Origin: an uncultured Lachnospiraceae bacterium
Lineage (GTDB): Bacteria > Bacillota > Clostridia > Lachnospirales > Lachnospiraceae
Assembly (NCBI GenBank): GCA_947169235.1
Contig: CAMVOY010000021.1
Location: 1 to 37,825 of the forward strand
Reading direction: 5' to 3'
Length of the DNA stretch: 37,825 nucleotides
The position numbers were made by a program, and so were the translations under genes. Shown here piece after piece: positions 7,094-14,631 of the stretch. Numbering within the stretch: position 1 is the stretch's first letter; each line of letters starts with the position of its first letter. The notes under the pieces were generated by a model. It saw only the letters and a program-made list of their open reading frames with translations. It did no database searches and had not been told where the DNA came from.

Positions 7094-8314
7094 ATGAAAA
7101 AACAAAACAAAAAACGGATCAGCATCATTCTCGTCCTGACGTTGATTGTAGGAACGGCTTATTCGCCGTTTTCGAAAATAGATGTCCGGGCCGTAAAGGT
7201 CGAAGAAGATCCTCCTATAGTTGTTATAGGTGATGATCCGTCGGCCAGTGATACCCCGCTCCCAACGCTCAGTCCGGAAGAAGAAAAGATCAGAAAAAAG
7301 GCAGCCGATGCCATGGAAAAAACCAAGAGCATGCCTATACTCGGGTGTCGCGCTCCTATAGGTGGAGGAGGCAACTCTGAAACCGGAAAGGTCACAATTT
7401 TCGCGGATATCGTTCAGGATTTCAATACTAAAGTCAGACATGAGACAGAGGTTCATGTCAATGAAAACGACAAACTGCTAAACCAAAACGAAGCATGGTA
7501 TGATATCAATACAAAAAACTACTATGCTTATGACAAAAAAAGCGGACAATACATTTTCGAACCGGGCGGAGAGGATTACTCTCGACTGGAATACCTGTCA
7601 TTAGATTTTTATCTTGATTATGTTCCAAATGTATCAGGCTTTTCCAAAGATACTCCCGCAGAGGTAGATCTGTATGACGGACGCAAGGTAAAATGTGATG
7701 TGATCAGACACATGCACTCAGTATCAGTTAACCCTTACATAAACGATACAACCATTGAGCCGAATGCCGAGAAAAGGTATGTCAGCTACGCATACTATAT
7801 AGGGCAAGAGGACGGACTTATCTACCGTATCGAGCATCACAGCGGAAGCCTCGGAAGCGTGTATGAGATGGCACATGTGTTTTATTATCCGAAAGAAAGT
7901 CTCTCAATTCCTAAAGAGTACACGGATAATCCCGTTCTTGCTGACGGAGTAGGTTTGCTCAGGAAAAACTTTTGGTATGTTTCATACAGCAAGGGTAAAA
8001 AAACATATCTAAGTGCTTATGAGTATGAAAAGCAAAACTCCAAGGAGATCAAACTTATTTCATCCATAAAACTGGGCAAGCGTACCTATACCGTAAATGC
8101 CATTGACCAAAAGGCGTTTTTCGGAATGGAAAAACTGAAAAAAGTCACGATCCCGAAATCCATAACTTCCATAGGTAAAGGAGCCTTTGCAGCCTGCATC
8201 AATTTGGAAACGTTGGTTGTAAAGAATAAAACTCTTAGGAATAAACTGAAAAAGAGCAAGAAACTCAGAAAAAAAATAGCGTTTGATGGAAAGACAATAA
8301 AAGGAATCGAGTAG
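7094..8314 (+). CDS. Exported protein with C-terminal leucine-rich repeat
   Basis: A 406-residue protein of unknown function. The N-terminus has a signal peptide (basic residues to 8, hydrophobic 9-22, likely cut near DVRA). A Pro/Thr/Ser-rich linker follows (35-60). The middle part has many Tyr and Asp and resembles no family I can name. The C-terminal segment near residues 345-385 (AFFGMEKLKKVTIP, then AFAACINLETLVV) is one BspA-type leucine-rich repeat (LRR_5), often found in surface or secreted proteins of gut and rumen Clostridia. TGGAGGGG precedes the ATG. It sits 12 bases after the DUF5662 gene and is followed by a terminator. Confidence 0.78.
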   Translation: MKKQNKKRISIILVLTLIVGTAYSPFSKIDVRAVKVEEDPPIVVIGDDPSASDTPLPTLSPEEEKIRKKAADAMEKTKSMPILGCRAPIGGGGNSETGKVTIFADIVQDFNTKVRHETEVHVNENDKLLNQNEAWYDINTKNYYAYDKKSGQYIFEPGGEDYSRLEYLSLDFYLDYVPNVSGFSKDTPAEVDLYDGRKVKCDVIRHMHSVSVNPYINDTTIEPNAEKRYVSYAYYIGQEDGLIYRIEHHSGSLGSVYEMAHVFYYPKESLSIPKEYTDNPVLADGVGLLRKNFWYVSYSKGKKTYLSAYEYEKQNSKEIKLISSIKLGKRTYTVNAIDQKAFFGMEKLKKVTIPKSITSIGKGAFAACINLETLVVKNKTLRNKLKKSKKLRKKIAFDGKTIKGIE

Positions 8315-8330
8315 GGGGAATTTAATTAAA

Positions 8331-8359
8331 ATGACCGTCATCACTGGCGGTCATTTTTC
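8331..8359. terminator. Terminator after the LRR protein gene
   Basis: ATGACCGTCA and TGGCGGTCAT form a ten-pair stem with loop TCAC (8331-8354), followed by TTTTTC. On the minus strand it is followed by TTTTAATT, so it may also end the converging 65-residue gene. Confidence 0.85.
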
Positions 8360-8365
8360 ATTTCA

Positions 8366-8563
8366 CTATTCGTTCTTTACAAAAGCAACTTCATCTTCCG
8401 TCATCGGATTCGCGCTCGTGCGTTCACGAATCTGCATAAAAAGGGCTTCATCGTCCATATGCGGTCCCGCCATACTCAAATGGTCAATCAAATCCATGAC
8501 CATAGAATAGTCATTTGCCTGAAGAGAATCCAGTTTTTCAATTGTTGCAGCTGTTGTTGTCAT
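8366..8563 (-). CDS. Small acidic protein, possibly antitoxin-like
   Basis: A 65-residue soluble protein I cannot assign. A Thr/Ala-rich start is followed by a helix YSMVMDLIDHLSMAG (19-33) and an acidic helix with a terminal NPMTEDEVAFVKNE. This two-helix pattern resembles the C-terminal part of short type II antitoxins, but no toxin partner is adjacent. GGGGGTG precedes the ATG at 8563. It is monocistronic with its own promoter, whose -35 box overlaps a perfect palindrome, which hints at autoregulation or an unlinked regulator. Confidence 0.65.
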   Translation of the reverse strand: MTTTAATIEKLDSLQANDYSMVMDLIDHLSMAGPHMDDEALFMQIRERTSANPMTEDEVAFVKNE

Positions 8564-8609
8564 GCTAACACCCCCTGATCCCAGATGATCTTCTGCTTCT
8601 TGTGATAAT

Positions 8610-8638
8610 ATTATACAAAAAAACCTTGCATATGCAAG
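8610..8638 (-). promoter_or_regulatory. Promoter of the 65-residue gene with overlapping palindrome
   Basis: On the minus strand TTGCAT (8637-8632), 16 bases, TATAAT (8615-8610). The perfect 14-bp palindrome CTTGCATATGCAAG (8625-8638) covers the -35 box and looks like an operator. Confidence 0.65.
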
Positions 8639-8774
8639 ATTTTTTTCACATAAATCGTAACTTTTACAAGCTTTTGGAATAACGAAACCGAAGGCTCAAG
8701 ATTTAAAACTGATGTTCATTTTTTGCCCGTTACATACTTAAGACAATCAAGCAGGAAAAAAAGATTTAAAAATT

Positions 8775-8799
8775 CAAAAAAAGCACTCCGAAGAGTGCT
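8775..8799 (-). terminator. UUCG terminator of the DUF234-type ATPase gene
   Basis: On the minus strand AGCACTC-TTCG-GAGTGCT (8799-8782) followed by T7. A stable UUCG tetraloop and a T tract make this a strong factor-independent terminator. The rest of 8564-8850 shows no gene. Confidence 0.92.
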
Positions 8800-8850
8800 C
8801 ATAAATGTTATTCTGTTGTTTTTATAGCTCAGATATCAAGGATCCCTTCC

Positions 8851-10269
8851 TTATCTCGCAAACAATTCCTCACCCGTCAAATCATGCACAACTACATTTT
8901 TATATGCATTATGCTTTATTCCGGAGAAGGAAATCATAGTAAGCTGAAGCGATTTTTCACTGCCTGTTTCCTCTCGGAACACTTCAACTTTTCTCCTAAG
9001 ATCCTTTTCATACGCTGCTGTAATCTCAAATTCGTTTTCCGTGAACTTGGTTTCACAGATATTTATCACATCATCCTTTCGATCAATCAAAAGGTCGATC
9101 TGTACACCGGGCGAACTCTTCCTACTACTCCATGAGTATTCCCACGAAGAAATCCCTGTGATACCAAGTGCATGTTTTATCTGCTTTGTATGTAGCAGGC
9201 AAACATTTTCAAATGCGAGTCCGGACCAGCTATGATACCCGGGCGTGTTTATGTAGTTCAACCATGAATCTGTTTTTCCACTTTCCAAAAAAGCCAGATG
9301 GAATAAGCAAAAAGGATCAATCAGCTGATACCTGCAACCATTTTTCTTTTGTGCAAAGTCCCGATATTTTCGTATAAACCCGCACTGCTCAAGACTCTCC
9401 AGACATCCTGTCAGCTCTTTCCCCGTTACTGTTTTTCCGCTGTCAAGTAACTCCTGTCTGGTAACTCCTCTCTTTCTGGAAAATATCTCACGAACTATGG
9501 AAACATATTGTTCGGAGTTTTTGAACAGCGAAGAAAACAACGTTTTAAACTCATATTTAAACGGACTATTCTCACGGAAAAACAGTATATCTATGTTTTG
9601 CTCGATACTGTACCTCCGATCAAAATAGTCCAGATAATATGGTATCCCACCGAAAACCATATAGCTTTCTACAATTTGTTTTCTGGTAAACTCAATATTA
9701 TTCTGTAACAGAAATTGTTCGCATTCATTCAGACTGAATGGCAGAAGATGTATCTGCTTGGTTATTCGGTTATAGAACCCTCCCGTATCATTTATTATAT
9801 TTTTGATAACCCATGTAGTTGCCGATCCGCAAACAATAAGAAATACATCCTTTTTCGCAGATCCCCAAGCATTCCAAAAGTAATCCAAAGCACTTTTAAA
9901 ATCGGACCTTGCTCTGTCCATCCAAGGAAGCTCATCTAAAAAAATCACCCTTTTGCCCGCTCGATAATCACGCCGGACATCGTCCTTTTCCAGTAATTTT
10001 TGCAACCTCGAAAAAGCTTCAAACCAATCATTAGGAATCGATCTCTCCTCATCCCCATACTTGATCAGCGATTCACGGAATGCCTTTAACTGTTCCTTTG
10101 TATTCCCATTCTGCACACCTGTTGCATAAAATGAAAATGTTTCATGGAAGAATTCCTTTATCAGGTAAGTCTTTCCAACTCTCCTTCTCCCATAGAGTGC
10201 GAGAAACTCAGGCTTATTGCTTTCAGAACAATCTTCAAGAATCTTTATTTCTTCTTTTCTCCCTACCAT
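8851..10269 (-). CDS. P-loop ATPase with C-terminal DUF234 nuclease-like domain
   Basis: A 472-residue protein of the ATPase_2 plus DUF234 architecture. Walker A is GRRRVGKT (27-34) and Walker B VIFLDELPW (108-116). A winged-helix region lies around residues 265-320. The C-terminal domain carries Asp392 in IDLLID and Glu406-x-Lys408 in ICETKFTENE, the pattern of a PD-(D/E)XK nuclease core. The role of this family is not known; DNA repair, mobile-element and defence roles have been suspected. GGAGG precedes the ATG. It is monocistronic, AT-rich relative to neighbours, with a repeat-covered consensus promoter, which suggests an acquired, tightly regulated gene. Confidence 0.85.
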   Translation of the reverse strand: MVGRKEEIKILEDCSESNKPEFLALYGRRRVGKTYLIKEFFHETFSFYATGVQNGNTKEQLKAFRESLIKYGDEERSIPNDWFEAFSRLQKLLEKDDVRRDYRAGKRVIFLDELPWMDRARSDFKSALDYFWNAWGSAKKDVFLIVCGSATTWVIKNIINDTGGFYNRITKQIHLLPFSLNECEQFLLQNNIEFTRKQIVESYMVFGGIPYYLDYFDRRYSIEQNIDILFFRENSPFKYEFKTLFSSLFKNSEQYVSIVREIFSRKRGVTRQELLDSGKTVTGKELTGCLESLEQCGFIRKYRDFAQKKNGCRYQLIDPFCLFHLAFLESGKTDSWLNYINTPGYHSWSGLAFENVCLLHTKQIKHALGITGISSWEYSWSSRKSSPGVQIDLLIDRKDDVINICETKFTENEFEITAAYEKDLRRKVEVFREETGSEKSLQLTMISFSGIKHNAYKNVVVHDLTGEELFAR

Positions 10270-10307
10270 AGAGCACCTCCGTATCAGGGATTCTCTGATT
10301 TATCCTT

Positions 10308-10336
10308 ATTATACACCCTGGGGAATTATATGTCAA
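10308..10336 (-). promoter_or_regulatory. Perfect consensus promoter of the DUF234-type ATPase gene
   Basis: On the minus strand TTGACA (10336-10331), 17 bases, TATAAT (10313-10308). The -35 box straddles the loop and right arm of the inverted repeat at 10320-10355, so a repressor bound to the repeat would block RNA polymerase. Confidence 0.85.
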
Positions 10337-10355
10337 TAACAACATATAATTCCCC
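10320..10355. repeat. 14-bp inverted repeat over the ATPase promoter
   Basis: GGGGAATTATATGT (10320-10333) and its exact reverse complement ACATATAATTCCCC (10342-10355), separated by CAATAACA. It overlaps the spacer and -35 box of the ATPase promoter and is best read as an operator, although a transposon-end relic is possible. Confidence 0.85.
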
Positions 10356-10383
10356 AAAACATACTCTTTAAGGGGGTATCTTT

Positions 10384-10397
10384 GGGGAATTATATGT
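10384..10397. repeat. Third copy of the 14-bp GGGGAATTATATGT element
   Basis: An exact copy of the operator half-site, in the same orientation as the first copy and 64 bases away from it, upstream of the ATPase promoter. The remaining 80 bases to the S1-protein stop contain no gene or clear terminator. Confidence 0.85.
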
Positions 10398-10477
10398 CGG
10401 TTTTTGCTTATAACCTCTCCATCCACGACAACTCCGGTACGTATAACCATATACTTTTGTATAATCCTTCAAAAATT

Positions 10478-11389
10478 TTAATCATCCAGCTTTATCCCTG
10501 CAAACAATCCCGCGAGTGTTCCGCCACCTTCGTCCTCATCATGGTACTCGAGTGGCTCATGTTCCTCATCCTCCAGTTCCGGAGCATCGCCCTCTATCGC
10601 CTGCTTCATACTGAGTTTGATCTTTCCTTCTTCGACAGATATGATCTTTACCTTTACGCGGTCGCCGTACTTGACGACTTCCTTCGGAGATTTCAAAAAC
10701 TTATTTGTGATCTCGGAGATATGAACGAGACCTGTCAGGCCGTCCCCGATATCTACAAAGCATCCGTAAGGCTCGATCCTTACGACCTCCCCCTCGGTGA
10801 TGTATCCTTTTTGAAGAGCGTTTATCTTTTTATCATGCGCCGCTGCCGCAAGCTCTCTTTCCACTTCCTTCGCGGAAAGTACCAGCTTGTCGTGCTCGGG
10901 ATCACAGGTGATCACTACGACCCGGAGACTTTTTCCGACGTACTCATCCACATCCTCCACATAGTCAAGTGCTAACTGCGATGCCGGTATAAAGGCACGC
11001 TGCCCCTCTACGTAGGTGATCACACCGCCGTTTACGGATGTCTGTACTTTAACTTTAAAGACCTCATGAGTATCCATGGCTTCCTTAAGTCGCTCCCATG
11101 CACTTTCTCTGACTGCTTCTCTTCTGGAAAGTAAAACTCTGCCCTGTCCGTCATCGCTGTCCAGAACTACCGCAGTGATCGGATCGCCGGTCTTAAGTTC
11201 ATCCATCGCATGAAAGCTCGGATCATCACTGTACTCATCGGGCATGATCACGCCCTGAGAAAATGTGTGAAGATCGACCAAAACCTCTTCCTCCTCCACA
11301 CTTATGATCGTGCCGTGAACGACATCTCCTTCTTTAAACTTTTTTAATGAAGCGTTTATCTCGTCCTCAAAATCTGCCATTGATTCCAT
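10478..11389 (-). CDS. Ribosomal protein S1-like RNA-binding protein (three S1 domains)
   Basis: A 303-residue cytoplasmic protein with three S1 OB-fold domains at about 18-85, 103-172 and 193-262 (the last with GYITEGEVVRIEPYGCFVDI and GLTGLVHISEI), then an acidic tail. Short S1 proteins of this kind in Bacillota bind mRNA and may help translation initiation. I placed the start at 11389 because GAGGAGGA lies eight bases before that ATG; a further ATG nine bases later is also possible. It is the last gene of the acyl-CoA synthetase, fabF, S1 operon, separated from fabF by a hairpin. No ispH is attached, unlike some clostridial S1 genes. Confidence 0.85.
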   Translation of the reverse strand: MESMADFEDEINASLKKFKEGDVVHGTIISVEEEEVLVDLHTFSQGVIMPDEYSDDPSFHAMDELKTGDPITAVVLDSDDGQGRVLLSRREAVRESAWERLKEAMDTHEVFKVKVQTSVNGGVITYVEGQRAFIPASQLALDYVEDVDEYVGKSLRVVVITCDPEHDKLVLSAKEVERELAAAAHDKKINALQKGYITEGEVVRIEPYGCFVDIGDGLTGLVHISEITNKFLKSPKEVVKYGDRVKVKIISVEEGKIKLSMKQAIEGDAPELEDEEHEPLEYHDEDEGGGTLAGLFAGIKLDD

Positions 11390-11421
11390 TACTGCATCCT
11401 CCTCTACACATAATATCATAA

Positions 11422-11443
11422 GGAGCTCTCTTTCGAGAGCTCC
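11422..11443 (-). terminator. Intercistronic hairpin between fabF and the S1 gene
   Basis: GGAGCTCTC (11422-11430) and GAGAGCTCC (11435-11443) form a perfect nine-pair stem. On the minus strand it is followed by TTATGATATTATG, not a T tract, so it is more likely a weak terminator or an RNA-processing/stability element that sets fabF against S1 expression. Confidence 0.5.
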
Positions 11444-11455
11444 CTTAATTCCTGA

Positions 11456-12787
11456 TCATACCTTTCCAACTATAATGCTTGAGTTCTGTCCTCCGAAACC
11501 AAATGAGTTACTCATGGCGTACTCAGTGTCTATCCTCTGAGACTGCTTTGGCACATAGTTAAGCTCATAGCACGCCTCGTCGAGATTATCCAGGTTAAGT
11601 GTCGGCGGTACAACTCCCGTACGTATCGCCTGGATGCATGTGATCACTTCCGTGATACCGCCTGCGCCCATCATATGCCCCGTGGCACCCTTGGTCGAGG
11701 TCACTGCCATCTTTTTTAAAGTCTCACTTGATGCCGGATCATCTCCTCCGAACACCTTTGCGATGGCATTTGTCTCTATCGGATCTCCGACCGGAGTCGA
11801 TGTCCCGTGTGTATTTATATATCCTATATCCTCCGGTTTTATGCCGGCATTTTTGATGGCCTGCTCCATGCAAAAGATCGCTCCGATCCCTTCGGGATGC
11901 GGGCTCGTCACATGATAACCATCGGTACAGTTTGCAAAACCTGCTATATTTGCAAGAGCTGCAGCTCCTCTTTTCGCCGCATTCTCAGCGGTCTCAAGTA
12001 CGAGCGCTCCTCCGCCCTCACCGATGACAAATCCGTCTCTGTCCTTGTCGAAAGGCCTTGATGCACCCTGCGGATCATCGTTGTTCGTAGAAAGCGCATG
12101 CGCAGATACGAGGCCCCTGATGAATAGCGGACAAAGTGCTGACTCTGCTCCGACCACGAGTACCGCGTCAGCCTGACCGCTCATAAGGAGCATACATCCT
12201 GTTGCTATCGCATCACCACCTGATGAGCAGGCTGTGCTCACGGTAAGTGACGGTCCGAGATATCCTCTTGCAATGGCAAGCTGTGCTGCCACTTCATTTC
12301 CTATTATTTTCGGAACAAACCTGGGGCTTACTTTTTTATGCTCGCCCTTTGATATTCCGTCCTGAGTCTCACTGATCGGGGTGATACCTCCGAGTGCTGT
12401 TCCGATAACGATACCCATGCGTGTAGGCTCAGCTATTCTTTTTTCCGACGATCCCGCTGCCTCACCGCTGTCTGATGATGCATCAGAAGCTCCGAGAGCG
12501 CTATCATCTGCCAACACCTCACCTGCCTGTGCGAGCGCCTCGATAGCAGCAGCATATCCGTACTGCATAAAGGGATCCATCTCCCTGGTAAGCTTCTTCG
12601 GCATGTAGTCAGTCGGCTCAAAATCCTTGATCTCAGCGGCAATCTTAACCGGCAGGTCAGATATATCAAATCGGGTGATGGAACCCACGCCGCAGACGCC
12701 GTCCGTGACATTTTTCCAATACTCCTCTACACTGTTTCCGATCGGAGTGATCGCTCCCATACCGGTAACCACTATCTTTTTACTCAT
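11456..12787 (-). CDS. fabF: Beta-ketoacyl-ACP synthase II
   Basis: A 443-residue thiolase-fold condensing enzyme that extends acyl-ACP with malonyl-ACP. The catalytic triad is complete: Cys187 in VSTACSSGG, His327 in NTHGTST and His371 in GATGHMMGA; the start MSKKIVVTGMGAITPIG is typical. It is some 30 residues longer than usual because of an Ala/Ser/Asp/Gly-rich insertion at about residues 93-119, which should be a surface loop. Its ATG overlaps the acyl-CoA synthetase stop (ATGA), with GAGG six bases upstream. It stands apart from any fabD/fabG/fabZ cluster, suggesting a special role or an additional KAS II. Confidence 0.93.
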   Translation of the reverse strand: MSKKIVVTGMGAITPIGNSVEEYWKNVTDGVCGVGSITRFDISDLPVKIAAEIKDFEPTDYMPKKLTREMDPFMQYGYAAAIEALAQAGEVLADDSALGASDASSDSGEAAGSSEKRIAEPTRMGIVIGTALGGITPISETQDGISKGEHKKVSPRFVPKIIGNEVAAQLAIARGYLGPSLTVSTACSSGGDAIATGCMLLMSGQADAVLVVGAESALCPLFIRGLVSAHALSTNNDDPQGASRPFDKDRDGFVIGEGGGALVLETAENAAKRGAAALANIAGFANCTDGYHVTSPHPEGIGAIFCMEQAIKNAGIKPEDIGYINTHGTSTPVGDPIETNAIAKVFGGDDPASSETLKKMAVTSTKGATGHMMGAGGITEVITCIQAIRTGVVPPTLNLDNLDEACYELNYVPKQSQRIDTEYAMSNSFGFGGQNSSIIVGKV

Positions 12788-14496
12788 TTATTATCCTCGT
12801 TTTTTTCTGAATTATAATCGCGGTTTCTGATCTCCTTGCGCTGGATCTTTCCTGAAAAAGTCTTAGGAAGCTCCGACTGGAAATCAAGTACCTTTGGCCA
12901 TTTGTATGAAGCGATACTCTTTTTCAGAGATTTCATGATATCGGCACGAAGCTTGTCCGATGCCTCGATCCCGTTTGCAAGAACGATACTTGCCTTGATC
13001 GCCTGACCTCTGATCGGATCCGGAACTGCTGTCACGGCGCACTCAAGTACGTATGGCAGCTTCATGATCTCATTCTCTATCTCAAATGGGCCGATACGAT
13101 AACCGCTTGACTTGATCAGGTCATCGGTACGTCCGACATACCAATAATATCCCTCATCATCTATGTATGCGGTGTCGCCTGTATGATAGTAACCATCATG
13201 CCATACTGACGCGGTCCGCTCTTCATCCTCGAAATATCCGAGGAAAAGCCCGCACGGCGGATGCTCCTTTCCGAGAGCCGGATCACCGACATAGATGACG
13301 ATCTCGCCCTCTTCGTAGGACTCAGCCATCGTACCGTCAGGAAGCATCAGCTGTATATCGTAAAGAGGAGACGGCTTGCCAAGTGACCCCGGATGCGGTT
13401 CGGTCCCGATAAGGTTTCCGATCGTAAGCGTGGTCTCTGTCTGGCCGAGCCCCTCCATGATGGAAAGGCCTGTCTTTTCTTTGAATCTGTTAAAGATCTC
13501 CGGATTCAGTGCTTCTCCTGCTGTCACCACATACTTAAGTGATGACAGATTATACTTCTCCAGCTTCAGATGCACCATCACGCGGTACACCGTCGGCGGC
13601 GCACAGAACGTAGTGATCTTGTATTTATCTATCATGCGAAGTATCTCCTTCGCATCGAACTTGTCAAAATCGTATGTAAAAATGCAGGCTTCGCACATCC
13701 ACTGTCCGTAGATCTTCCCCCAGAGAGCTTTTGCCCAGCCCGTATCAGATATAGAAAAATGTACCCCCTCCGGATCGACGTTCTGCCAGTACTTCGCAGT
13801 GATATAATGTCCGAGAGGATATTTGAAGCTGTGTGCCGCGAGCTTGGGGTACTCTGTTGTCCCCGATGTAAAAAACATTACCATCGGATCATCGCCGCAG
13901 GCATAATCATCACCCTCCGGCTTCGGGAAGTGAGACGAAAAATACTTTACGTCCTTATTCAGACTTCTCCAGCCGGCTCTGCGTCCGCCGACCATGATCT
14001 TGTGCTTTATGTTTTTATTTCCTCTGGCTGCCTTATCAATCTCATAGGAAACATCGCCGTCAGCAGTACAGATAACAGCGTCGATCCTTCCTTTTTTAAA
14101 ACGATATTCGAAATCGGATTTAAGAAGAAGGTTTGTCGCAGGCACTGCGACAGCTCCTATCTTATGCAGGGCCAAAAGCGTAAACCAGAACTGATAGTGA
14201 CGCTTCAAAACGAGCATCACGCGATCGCCCTTTTTGATCCCAAGGAAACTCAAATAATTGGCCACACGCGATGAATGTCGCTTCATGTCGCCAAAGGTAT
14301 AGACTCGCTCCGTGCCGTCCTTTGCAATGTGGATCATCGCACGTCTGTCCGGCTCACGATCAGCGATAGCGTCTACTATATCAAATGCAAAATTGAAGGT
14401 ATCCTCATTCTTGAATGAGATTTCCTTCAATGCGCCGTTTTTATCCTCCTTCACTGATACAAAGTTGGATATGGGCATCTTTTTGGGAATGTTCAT
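12784..14496 (-). CDS. AMP-forming acyl-CoA synthetase (medium-chain type)
   Basis: A 570-residue ANL-superfamily ligase that activates a carboxylate with ATP and joins it to CoA. The P-loop is TSGTTEYPK (210-218), with Glu where Gly is usual; later motifs are GLGQTETT, YYHTGDTAYID, the hinge region GRTDDLIKSSGYRIGPFE, and Lys550 in KTFSGKIQR that makes the adenylate. Overall it resembles medium-chain acyl-CoA synthetases more than acetyl-CoA synthetase, but the substrate is not settled. GAGGA precedes the ATG. It is the first gene of an operon with fabF (four-base overlap) and an S1 protein, behind a good promoter at 14539-14567. Confidence 0.87.
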   Translation of the reverse strand: MNIPKKMPISNFVSVKEDKNGALKEISFKNEDTFNFAFDIVDAIADREPDRRAMIHIAKDGTERVYTFGDMKRHSSRVANYLSFLGIKKGDRVMLVLKRHYQFWFTLLALHKIGAVAVPATNLLLKSDFEYRFKKGRIDAVICTADGDVSYEIDKAARGNKNIKHKIMVGGRRAGWRSLNKDVKYFSSHFPKPEGDDYACGDDPMVMFFTSGTTEYPKLAAHSFKYPLGHYITAKYWQNVDPEGVHFSISDTGWAKALWGKIYGQWMCEACIFTYDFDKFDAKEILRMIDKYKITTFCAPPTVYRVMVHLKLEKYNLSSLKYVVTAGEALNPEIFNRFKEKTGLSIMEGLGQTETTLTIGNLIGTEPHPGSLGKPSPLYDIQLMLPDGTMAESYEEGEIVIYVGDPALGKEHPPCGLFLGYFEDEERTASVWHDGYYHTGDTAYIDDEGYYWYVGRTDDLIKSSGYRIGPFEIENEIMKLPYVLECAVTAVPDPIRGQAIKASIVLANGIEASDKLRADIMKSLKKSIASYKWPKVLDFQSELPKTFSGKIQRKEIRNRDYNSEKNEDNK

Positions 14497-14538
14497 TCGT
14501 TTCCTCGCTAGTGGTTTTCAAAACTACATGACATCGTT

Positions 14539-14567
14539 TATAATACACTATACGCTTATACTTGTCA
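14539..14567 (-). promoter_or_regulatory. Promoter of the acyl-CoA synthetase, fabF, S1 operon
   Basis: On the minus strand TTGACA (14567-14562), 17 bases, TATTAT (14544-14539). I see no FapR-type palindrome next to it. Confidence 0.75.
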
Positions 14568-14590
14568 ACAGATTTTCTTCTTATTTTTAT

Positions 14591-14623
14591 AGAAAGAGGG
14601 TGTGTAGACAACACCCTCTTTCT
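14591..14623 (-). terminator. 13-bp hairpin after nfnB
   Basis: AGAAAGAGGGTGT (14591-14603) and ACACCCTCTTTCT (14611-14623) pair perfectly around a seven-base loop. It lies eight bases past the nfnB stop, where a terminator is expected, but the T-rich side is on the plus strand; on the minus strand ATAAAAATAAG follows. Stem strength with its U-rich arm may suffice. Confidence 0.6.
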
Positions 14624-14631
14624 GAATATTT

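Noticed and set aside
10320-10397. CRISPR-like repeats
   Set aside because: Only three copies of a 14-mer, one inverted, with unequal spacing; they fit an operator, not an array.
11390-11419. Longer start (11419) for the S1 protein
   Set aside because: The GAGGAGGA ribosome site lies inside that extension and points to the ATG at 11389.
13570-14274. 234-codon open frame on the plus strand opposite the acyl-CoA synthetase
   Set aside because: It is antisense to a gene with clear motifs, lacks a ribosome site and has no recognisable domain.
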